Both the position numbers and the translations under genes were made by a program. Under the pieces are notes generated by a model, which was not told the DNA's origin, did not search any database, and was given only the letters and a program-made list of their open reading frames with translations. This document shows, piece after piece, positions 8,078-15,154 of a stretch of 15,154 nt of DNA (positions are counted from its first letter, which is position 1; every line of letters starts with the position of its first letter). This DNA comes from Avimonoglobus sp965151315 (GTDB lineage: Bacteria; Bacillota; Clostridia; UBA1381), in the NCBI GenBank assembly GCA_965151315.1, contig CBCTZG010000069.1:1-15154 (forward strand), read 5' to 3'.

Positions 8078-11000
8078 ATGAAAAAAATGGTTTCATTGTT
8101 ACTGGCTGCCATTGTGCTCCTGTCGGGTATGGAGAGCCTTGCCATGGTTAAAACCAGCTTTACATTTTTTGCGAGCAAGCAGCGCGGCTGGGAGCTGCAG
8201 GTGGACGACAATATCGTTTACTATGCGGACGGGAATGCCGGCGTACAGATTATCGACACGGCGGATAAAGAAAATTTAAAGCACATCAATACGATCGAAA
8301 CAGAGTTTGATACCCGGGTTGTAGAAAAACGGGGGGATATCCTATACATAGTCGGCGGCGGACAGATGCTGACATATAATGTGGGAGACCCGGCGGATGT
8401 ATTTCTGATGAAGACCGACGCGGTCCAGGCCAACGCCACAAGAATGAATATTGACGGTAACCGGCTGGGCATATTCGGCGGCGGAAATATTACGGTTTTT
8501 GATGTAACCAAAGAAGAGGCGCCGCAGCAGATCGCCGCAGTGAATATGGGGCAGAACTCCATGAACGGGTATATCAAGGGCGATTATCTGTATAGTATTG
8601 GAACAAATAATGTGCTCTATATATACGATATATCAAATTTGGAAGATATCAAAAACGTGGCTGCCGCACAGCTGGATAAAATCAGCTATGTCAATGATAT
8701 CATTGTGGAAGGAAACTACCTCTACATAGCGGATAATTCGGTTTTAGGCGTGGTTGACATTACGGATAAGGCCAACCCAACCCTGGTTTCCGCAGTGGAT
8801 GAAGCGGCCAGCCGCCCCAACGGGCTGTTTTTAGAGGGCAGCAAGTTGTATGTCGGCGGTTATTCCAGCAAGGCCATGATTTTTGATGTCAATGATGTTA
8901 AGAATCCTGCCAAAACTGCGGAAACGGTCGTGCAGTCTCAGATCTACGCGGTGGTTAAGGAAGGGCAGTACATCTACTGTGCCTGCTCCGGCGGGATGTT
9001 TATTGTAGATACAAACTATCAATATGATACCACAAAGGTGCCGCCGGCGCTGACTGAAAGCGAAGTGTTCGGGCAGCAAAACGGAGAAGAAACGCCGGCA
9101 GAGAGCAGCTTTGACGACACAAAAGGGCATTGGGCAGAAAGCGCCATCGCCAGGATGAACAGCCTGGGATATGTAGCAGGCGCAGGGAACAACCAATTCC
9201 TGCCGGAGAATAATATCACAAGGGCGGAATTTGTTTCCATCGCGGCCAGAATGGCTACGCCAGCTATGGAGCGGTATAAATATCGGTTTACGGATGTGGC
9301 GGCTGAGGCATGGTATGCGGATTATATTGAAACTGCGTATGTGCTGGGCTTCATTCCGGAAGAAATGGTCACGGATGAGGCATTCAAGCCGGACTCGTAT
9401 ATCACCAGAGAAGAAATGGCCGCAATCACCGTGCAGCTGATGGAATATCTGGGCATTACAGGCAGCGCCCAGGCGGGGTTTGCCTTTGCGGACGACGGGG
9501 AGATCACAGAATGGGCGAAGCCGTATGTCTATGAAGCCTATGCCCTGGGGCTGATCAGCGGTATGGATGAAACGCATTTCGCGCCCCAGGAACCTTCCAC
9601 CCGGGCGCAGGTCTGCACCATCCTGGATGCTGGTTACGCCATGACCTTGGACGAGGAGGCGGAATTTATCGCCACCAGCAAATATGATCCCGCCGAAAAT
9701 ACGGCTGTTACGTTTACGGAAGCTTATACACCGGCTGAGAATGCCGGGGAGGGCTATCCGGCTGTCATCAAGGTGACAGACGCCGTAGAGCCGGGTTCCC
9801 TGATCAGCTTCTTTGGCGAGAATCTTGGCGGCGAGGTGTATATTCAGCCGGGCGTGTCCAATGCGGCGGAGCCAGGTGAGGGGGCGGCGCAGCTGACTAT
9901 CGTGCAGAGCGACGCGGCTGCCCAGAGTATTACCTGCGTGATGCCGGAGGATATCACCCCAGGGGTATTTACCGCCTATATCAAAAACAGTACAGGCTAC
10001 AGCGCGCCAATCGCGGTGAACAATGCAAGGCTCACCTGGGTAGACCGGGACGTGGCGGAAAAAAATGATATTATCCGCGTAAACGGGAGAAATTTTGCTC
10101 AGGCGGAATTCGGCGGCCCGCTGAAAACAGGCGTGGCGCTGGTTAATGACGCGAATACATACAACCTGGAAGTAACGGCGATCAATCCGTTCCAGGTAAA
10201 GGCGTATATCGGCGCGGACGTAGCCAGCGGCGACTATGAGGTTTATGTGACCAATGACGGGGAGCGGTGGAACCGCTGCGGTGAAACCTATGGGAAAATC
10301 ACGGTAAAGGATGAGGTTTACGATCCCTACGGCCTGGATATGCCGTGGGCGGATGAATTTGCCTGGGATAATAAAATTGACATTACACAGGCACCATATA
10401 ACGCGGACAACACAGGCGCTATAGACGCTACAGAGGCCATCCAGAAGGCGATTGACGATGCCCATGCCGCAGGTGGCGGCGTGGTGTATTTCCCAGAGGG
10501 CGAATACAAGCATTGCGGCCTGCAAATGGACGCGAAGGTTGTCTTTCTGGGAGACGGCATGGAAAAATCCAAGCTGATTTATGCCTACAAGGGAGAAGAT
10601 GTAGCTTCTAAGCAGGCCATCGGCACCAAGGATGAGGGCCGGCTTTTGGGCCGGATCGGGTTCATGAACATGGGATTTTTCCTGGACGACGCTCCAGACC
10701 AGGGTGTTCCGGACACTTACTTCTGGCTGGGAGAAAATTGGGGCGACAATATCAGCAATATGTCGCTGCGGACAGCCCAGTATATCTTTATGAAAGGCTG
10801 CCGGCTGTGGGCACCCATGATCCGGGCAGAACACGCCACCGGCAGAGGCTACGGTGTAGTCGCCGTCTGCAAGAGCCATTCACTGTTTGAAAATAATATC
10901 TACTATGGCAATCAGATGACCAATACATCCAACTATTTGGGTAAATACGCATATGTATTAAACAACCATTACACGACCGCGACCAATAACCTCTCCACCA

Positions 11001-12100
11001 TTACCAGCCATTCTATTATAGAAGGGAATACCATGAACCGGAACTGGGAGTTCGGCGCGGAGGTCGTCAATACACAGGGGATCTTTATGCGGGGCTACAG
11101 CTATGTAGCGGATAATGTTATCCGAAACACAGGTATGCCGGGGGGCAACGACGGCGAGCTTGTTTGTACAGAAGTATACCGCGCAGGTGAGCGTCTGGCT
11201 GGAAACGTGGTTTCCGCCACGCCGAATACGGTTACCTTAGATCCGTACTTGAATTCGAAAGGAGAGCCGCTGGGATCGGAAACCGCGGGCTGGTATCTGG
11301 ACGCGGCGTACGGAGACGGCTGGGACATTGTAATTACAGCTGGAAAGGGGTTAGGACAGCGCAGGCGTGTCCTGTCCTTGGATGAGGCGTCCAAAACGAT
11401 GACCATCGAGGGCGAATGGGACGTGATCCCGGATGAAACCAGCGATTTTGTATTTACGATCGCGGCATACAGCGCGACGATTTACAATAACTATGCAAAC
11501 ACAGGCGCGAAAGGACTGTGGCTGTACGGTGACTGCTACGACTGCGTGGTAAGCGAAAATAACCTGGTGGATGTAGAAGGTGTATTTGGGTACACCTGTT
11601 ACAAGCTGGACGATACACAGGCAAGAATCAACTTTTCCTATTTTAATCGGATGAGCAAAAACCAATCCAAGGGATTTTCCACGAAATCCCATGTGAACGG
11701 GATCGGCGTCCAGGCATCGTATGAAACGCCGGATCCGTCCAATGTGATTGTGTACGGCTATGACCTCCGGGATAATTTGATCGTCGGCGGCGACACGATC
11801 CCTGAGCCCTATAGTCAAACGGAAGCGCCGGACATCAACGGGATTTATGCGGTAGTATTCGCGCGGCAGCCCATGAACAGCAACTTAACTGGTATGAAGG
11901 CTGTTAACATTGAGGATAACCGCGTTGAAAAGATGGACAGAGGCATCTCCGTAGGCGGCGCGTATGACAAGGATATTGCCAAGGCAGGCCAGAATCTTGC
12001 CGGGACAATGACAGAAAATATCGTATTGAAGGGGAACACCTTCAGCGATGTGGAGAATGAAGTCGTTGATGTAGAAAATGAAGCGACGTATGTAGAATAA
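8078..12100 (+). CDS. Secreted seven-bladed propeller, SLH and pectate-lyase-type beta-helix protein
   Basis: The protein has 1340 residues. Residues 1 to about 22 are a signal peptide. Residues about 38-312 hold seven repeats of about 42 residues, each with a strand ending in a pattern like V-x-I-x-D-I (aligned positions 60, 101, 142, 184, 227, 270, 311), giving a seven-bladed LVIVD-type propeller. Three SLH domains lie at about 345-398, 402-458 and 466-520, with ITRAE, ITREE and STRAQ motifs, the best match to the canonical motif in this window. Beta-rich domains at about 545-750 include an IPT/TIG-like one (about 650-748, IIRVNGRNF). From about 765 the motif TEAIQKAIDDA, then GGGVVYFPEGEY, marks a Pectate_lyase_3 start. 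Repeated ENN, EGN, DN and KGN turns to the end indicate Asn-rich coils of a right-handed beta-helix. Expected role: wall-anchored polysaccharide lyase or hydrolase; catalytic residues were not identified. SLH in the middle is unusual. Confidence 0.85.
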   Translation: MKKMVSLLLAAIVLLSGMESLAMVKTSFTFFASKQRGWELQVDDNIVYYADGNAGVQIIDTADKENLKHINTIETEFDTRVVEKRGDILYIVGGGQMLTYNVGDPADVFLMKTDAVQANATRMNIDGNRLGIFGGGNITVFDVTKEEAPQQIAAVNMGQNSMNGYIKGDYLYSIGTNNVLYIYDISNLEDIKNVAAAQLDKISYVNDIIVEGNYLYIADNSVLGVVDITDKANPTLVSAVDEAASRPNGLFLEGSKLYVGGYSSKAMIFDVNDVKNPAKTAETVVQSQIYAVVKEGQYIYCACSGGMFIVDTNYQYDTTKVPPALTESEVFGQQNGEETPAESSFDDTKGHWAESAIARMNSLGYVAGAGNNQFLPENNITRAEFVSIAARMATPAMERYKYRFTDVAAEAWYADYIETAYVLGFIPEEMVTDEAFKPDSYITREEMAAITVQLMEYLGITGSAQAGFAFADDGEITEWAKPYVYEAYALGLISGMDETHFAPQEPSTRAQVCTILDAGYAMTLDEEAEFIATSKYDPAENTAVTFTEAYTPAENAGEGYPAVIKVTDAVEPGSLISFFGENLGGEVYIQPGVSNAAEPGEGAAQLTIVQSDAAAQSITCVMPEDITPGVFTAYIKNSTGYSAPIAVNNARLTWVDRDVAEKNDIIRVNGRNFAQAEFGGPLKTGVALVNDANTYNLEVTAINPFQVKAYIGADVASGDYEVYVTNDGERWNRCGETYGKITVKDEVYDPYGLDMPWADEFAWDNKIDITQAPYNADNTGAIDATEAIQKAIDDAHAAGGGVVYFPEGEYKHCGLQMDAKVVFLGDGMEKSKLIYAYKGEDVASKQAIGTKDEGRLLGRIGFMNMGFFLDDAPDQGVPDTYFWLGENWGDNISNMSLRTAQYIFMKGCRLWAPMIRAEHATGRGYGVVAVCKSHSLFENNIYYGNQMTNTSNYLGKYAYVLNNHYTTATNNLSTITSHSIIEGNTMNRNWEFGAEVVNTQGIFMRGYSYVADNVIRNTGMPGGNDGELVCTEVYRAGERLAGNVVSATPNTVTLDPYLNSKGEPLGSETAGWYLDAAYGDGWDIVITAGKGLGQRRRVLSLDEASKTMTIEGEWDVIPDETSDFVFTIAAYSATIYNNYANTGAKGLWLYGDCYDCVVSENNLVDVEGVFGYTCYKLDDTQARINFSYFNRMSKNQSKGFSTKSHVNGIGVQASYETPDPSNVIVYGYDLRDNLIVGGDTIPEPYSQTEAPDINGIYAVVFARQPMNSNLTGMKAVNIEDNRVEKMDRGISVGGAYDKDIAKAGQNLAGTMTENIVLKGNTFSDVENEVVDVENEATYVE

Positions 12101-12111
12101 AATGCTAAGCA

Positions 12112-12131
12112 CCTGGGATCTCTTACCCAGG
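12112..12131 (+). other. Small hairpin in the gap before the last gene
   Basis: CCTGGG (12112-12117) and CCCAGG (12126-12131) form a perfect 6-base-pair stem with an 8-base loop in the 61-base gap. No run of T follows, so it does not look like an intrinsic terminator. It might protect or process the message, or mean nothing. Confidence 0.35.
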
Positions 12132-12146
12132 CAGACCAATGATGAC

Positions 12147-12154
12147 AGGAGGAG
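12147..12154 (+). promoter_or_regulatory. Ribosome binding site of the double-propeller protein
   Basis: AGGAGGAG lies 7 bases before the ATG at 12162. This start leads directly into a signal peptide, which supports the choice. Confidence 0.85.
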
Positions 12155-12161
12155 TTGCTTT

Positions 12162-15154
12162 ATGAAATGGAGCGGGAAAAGGCTGGCGGCGTGGATTTTG
12201 ACAATGGCGTTGGCGGCGTCCTGCGTCAGCGCCGTGCCGCTGCAGGCTTCCGCCGCGGCGTATGACGACGCTGTATCAGCGTATACGCTGGATGATACGG
12301 TGAAGGGACGGATCACGGATGCGGCAATGACAACGGTCGGGAATAAAATGTATGCCTATGTAGGGCGGAATACGGTAGGCGGCGGCGGACTGACGGTACT
12401 GGATGTGACCGATCCGCAGCAACCCAAAGAGATACAAGACCTGCCCAGCATTACCATGCGTGATTTAAGCTGGGTCAATGAACGGCTGTACGCGGCGGAC
12501 GGCTGCCTGTATGTGCTGAATAACGCTACAAGTAAGTTAGAGCTTTATCAGATCAATGCGGACGGCACACTGCCGTCCAAACCCAACTGGAGCAGCCAGG
12601 ATAGCTACGCTACAGGAACCATCAAGGCGGCGGATGGCCTGATGTTTGTATCTGCGCTGTCTACAAGCGCTACGAATCTGAGTATTCCGTCTGTAAATAT
12701 CTATGATATCAGCGACGTGAAAAACCCTGTCAAGCTGACGACGGATACCCCCATCCAGCCCACCATGGAAAACCTGTACCAGCCGGACTGGGAGGTTAAG
12801 GAGCAGATCGCTACATACGCGATTTCTGTGGCAGATCTGGGCGGCGGCAAGTACAGAATATTTGGAACAAACCGGGCAAAATTTGCCGGCGCGGTGGAGA
12901 ACCAGTATTTCCTGTCCATCCGGGATGTCACCATCGCGGACGGCGCGTACAAGGTCAGCACTGTATATGAGGGGCAGCCCACGGGGACCGCTTTTGAAAC
13001 GGCCGGCGATTCCGTTTATGACATTGACGCGCTAAACGAAAATATTATCGCGATTGTGGAGGGCGGAAACAAAAACGGTATAAACGAGCTGGAATTGATC
13101 GATGTGTCCGCGCCCGAGGCTCCGAAGAAAATAACGGACAACGGCTCAGACGGGCAGGGTACCAGTGTGTTTGCGGATGGGAACAGGCTTTTCCTGACCA
13201 CCAAGGACAAGAAAGTTGACGTATACCAATATTCCGGCGGTACACTGAGCAAGGAACGGACCATTGTACCGGACAATTCGGCCTACCAAATGGGCGTATA
13301 TGCCGGATTCCTGTATGGGGCATTCCAATCGGCCTTTGTGCTGTATGAATATAATACCGCGATCTCCATTGATTCCGGCATAACAGAAGATGTTAAGCCA
13401 GTGCTCGCGGGGACAGTAGATGGATACCTCCCCGCTACAGACCGGGTAGTGGTAATGGTAGACGGTCAGGAATATACCGCCACGGTAGGCGGCAATCGCT
13501 TCTCTGCGGATCTGGATGGACTGGAGCCGGGAGAATATACCGCCTCGGCAAAGCTGATGCGGTTGGTGGATTCGGTTGAAACGGAATTGGCGGCAACGGA
13601 TACAATTACCATTTCCATTGCCCAGGGCAGCAATCCCGACGGCATGATCCAGCTGGGCAGTATCCCGAGTTACCAGGAGGGCGCCCGGATTGTGGACGCT
13701 GTCAGCATGACTGCCGCGGACGGCAGGACGTATCTGTATACCGCGTATGCCGGCACCGCTCTGGTGGTCTATGACATCACGGATGCGACGGACTATTCCG
13801 CGCTGACGCCGTATCAGGTCTGCACGGATATCCAGGCGGACATTTTCAATAACCAGCTGCAAATTAAGGACGGATACCTGTTTGTTTCGCAGAAGCGGAA
13901 TGAAAGCAGTGAAGATAAAACCCGGATTTTAAAATACTATAAAATCGGCCAGGACGGCAAACTGCCCCAAGACGAGACGGGTACGGCGGGCACAGTGCTG
14001 GCGGTAGGCCCAGGCGGCGGTAAATTTGGTACAGTTGAGATCCTGGGGGATTACCTGTTCTACGCGCGGCAGGATACAAGCGGGTTCTGCGCGGTATATG
14101 ATGTATCCGATATTGAAAGCGGTATACAGGAGCTGGGCAGGACACCCGCCAAATACGGCGTATTCGCGCCTGTGATCGAACAGATTTCAGACAGCCTGTA
14201 CCGGCTCTGCTATGTAAGCAGAACGGACCAAACCATAGACGGGGTCAAGCCGGGTCAGGGCGGATACCAGCTGGCGATCAGCGATATGCAGGTGGAGGAT
14301 GGCAGCGTCAGCTTTACACAGCAGTACAGAGACATTGATGTACTTCCAGACCCGACCGGGCTTGGGTCCGTCAACGATATCGATTTGATTGGCGCCAGTC
14401 AGGCTATCATGGTTTGTTCATCCGGGGAAACCGCAAAACGGTTCCTGATCAATTTCGCTGACCCGGCCCAGCCGGTGGTCACAGCGATTTCAAACGATAA
14501 AGCGCTGTCGGTAGAAAATCTGAACGACGACTATTACGCTGTGGGAACCCAGGGCGGAACGCTGGGGATCTACAAAAAAAGCGATCATACAGCGGTGAAG
14601 TCCTTCTCCGGGCTGGGGCAGATTTATACTATGTATGTACATAACGGGAAAATGTTTGCCACGACTGATAAGAATATCCATGTATTCCAGCTGTTTACAA
14701 CAACGGTCTCCACGGTGGATACCTTTTCCGTGGTCAGGCTGGAGGTAACAGACCGGGATGGTTTCCCCGTCAGCGATGTCTCTCCTGGAGAACTGACGGT
14801 TACAGCCCAGATCTATAATCCGGAAGAAACGGCAGAGCCGGTGGAGATGTATCTGGCGGTATATGATTCCATCACAGGCCGGCTGGACTATGTCCAGCAG
14901 ACCCACGCGGTGGCGGAGCACGGGATGAATACGGTGACGGATACGATCAAAATGACGGAGCTGTCCGACTACAGCGCGTATACCCGCTGCTTGAAGGTAT
15001 TTGTATGGGATAAGAACATGCAGGCGCTGGGAGAGGCCTATCGGGTTAAGCAGGCGGAATTGATTAACGGCAGTATCTGGGAAATGTACGTCTCCCCGGA
15101 AACGGAAACCGTAAAAGGCGTCTTGCTGGTGCATCAACATGGAATGGGTGGTGA
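12162..15154 (+). CDS. Secreted double-propeller protein with a possible alpha/beta hydrolase domain (3' end missing)
   Basis: The frame is open for 997 codons from ATG 12162 to the window edge. Residues 1 to about 31 are a signal peptide, most simply cut after QASA. A Cys at 21 in LAASC is a weak lipobox candidate. Residues about 45-400 are a first propeller-like region with strands such as LTVLDVTDP (77-85) and VNIYDISD (178-185). Residues about 410-486 are Ig-like. Residues about 509-845 are a second propeller, closely paralogous to the one in the gene at 1910. Residues about 855-965 are an Ig-like domain ending in LKVFVWD (944-950), a strand I associate with large clostridial surface proteins. 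The last residues, VKGVLLVHQHGMGG, resemble strand beta-3 and the HG oxyanion loop that open an alpha/beta hydrolase or esterase. That reading rests on 14 residues. No SLH domain is seen yet; one may lie beyond the window. Confidence 0.8.
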   Translation, partial: MKWSGKRLAAWILTMALAASCVSAVPLQASAAAYDDAVSAYTLDDTVKGRITDAAMTTVGNKMYAYVGRNTVGGGGLTVLDVTDPQQPKEIQDLPSITMRDLSWVNERLYAADGCLYVLNNATSKLELYQINADGTLPSKPNWSSQDSYATGTIKAADGLMFVSALSTSATNLSIPSVNIYDISDVKNPVKLTTDTPIQPTMENLYQPDWEVKEQIATYAISVADLGGGKYRIFGTNRAKFAGAVENQYFLSIRDVTIADGAYKVSTVYEGQPTGTAFETAGDSVYDIDALNENIIAIVEGGNKNGINELELIDVSAPEAPKKITDNGSDGQGTSVFADGNRLFLTTKDKKVDVYQYSGGTLSKERTIVPDNSAYQMGVYAGFLYGAFQSAFVLYEYNTAISIDSGITEDVKPVLAGTVDGYLPATDRVVVMVDGQEYTATVGGNRFSADLDGLEPGEYTASAKLMRLVDSVETELAATDTITISIAQGSNPDGMIQLGSIPSYQEGARIVDAVSMTAADGRTYLYTAYAGTALVVYDITDATDYSALTPYQVCTDIQADIFNNQLQIKDGYLFVSQKRNESSEDKTRILKYYKIGQDGKLPQDETGTAGTVLAVGPGGGKFGTVEILGDYLFYARQDTSGFCAVYDVSDIESGIQELGRTPAKYGVFAPVIEQISDSLYRLCYVSRTDQTIDGVKPGQGGYQLAISDMQVEDGSVSFTQQYRDIDVLPDPTGLGSVNDIDLIGASQAIMVCSSGETAKRFLINFADPAQPVVTAISNDKALSVENLNDDYYAVGTQGGTLGIYKKSDHTAVKSFSGLGQIYTMYVHNGKMFATTDKNIHVFQLFTTTVSTVDTFSVVRLEVTDRDGFPVSDVSPGELTVTAQIYNPEETAEPVEMYLAVYDSITGRLDYVQQTHAVAEHGMNTVTDTIKMTELSDYSAYTRCLKVFVWDKNMQALGEAYRVKQAELINGSIWEMYVSPETETVKGVLLVHQHGMGG
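13686..14696 (+). repeat. Duplicated propeller module, copy 2
   Basis: Residues about 509-845 match residues about 57-385 of the protein encoded at 1910, with shared landmarks IKDGYLF, YDVSDI, YGVFAP, RTD, DGVK, DMQV and DDYYAVG in the same order. The ungapped core is at 14088-14294. The domain that follows is also Ig-like in both proteins. Copy limits are approximate. Confidence 0.8.

Noticed and set aside
8831..10879. Open frame of 682 codons on the minus strand
   Set aside because: It lies wholly inside the beta-helix SLH gene with codons in exact register with the sense codons. Stops there would require sense TTA, CTA or TCA codons, which this gene rarely uses. The product has no signal, motif or ribosome binding site.
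11885..12316. Minus-strand open frame crossing the gap before the last gene
   Set aside because: It overlaps two well-supported genes and the 61-base gap, and its translation shows no family features. A divergent gene would conflict with the ribosome binding site and signal peptide at 12147-12250.

Overview
The window looks like part of one long operon, read entirely on the + strand, from a Gram-positive anaerobe of the clostridial type. The evidence is a strong AGGAGG-type ribosome binding site before each gene, short Firmicutes-style signal peptides, S-layer homology (SLH) domains in three consecutive proteins, and moderate GC content (about half, by eye). I cannot name the genus. No RNA gene, mobile element, CRISPR array, promoter or convincing terminator was found. 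The window is about 98% coding, and no gap exceeds about 60 bases.

Layout. (1) Positions 1-49 hold a short tail of a gene that starts before the window. (2) 69-1913 encodes a cytoplasmic protein of 614 residues that resembles the alpha-toroid plus beta-sandwich polysaccharide lyases (heparinase II/III-like). (3) 1910-5365 encodes a secreted protein of 1151 residues: beta-propeller, Ig-like domains, helical repeats, a Gly/Ser linker and three C-terminal SLH domains. (4) 5384-8032 encodes a secreted protein of 882 residues with N-terminal SLH-like repeats and a large beta-rich region of unknown function. (5) 8078-12100 encodes a secreted protein of 1340 residues: a regular seven-bladed propeller, three SLH domains, IPT/Ig-like domains and a pectate-lyase-type right-handed beta-helix. 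(6) 12162 to the end is the 5' part (997 codons) of another large secreted protein with two propeller regions and Ig-like domains. It breaks off in what looks like the first strand and oxyanion loop of an alpha/beta hydrolase.

How they may work together (inference). The SLH domains would fix genes 3 to 5, as numbered above, to cell-wall polysaccharide. The beta-helix protein, and perhaps the esterase-like end of the last protein, would act on an acidic or acetylated polysaccharide such as a pectin-like glycan at the cell surface. The propellers and Ig-like domains would serve as binding or spacing modules. Fragments would be imported and trimmed inside the cell by the lyase-like protein. The most notable point is domain shuffling: the same module types recur with the SLH block at the C-terminus, the N-terminus or the middle. 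One propeller is clearly duplicated between the second and last complete-start genes (44 of 69 residues identical without gaps in its core). Substrate and biochemical activities are not established by the sequence.
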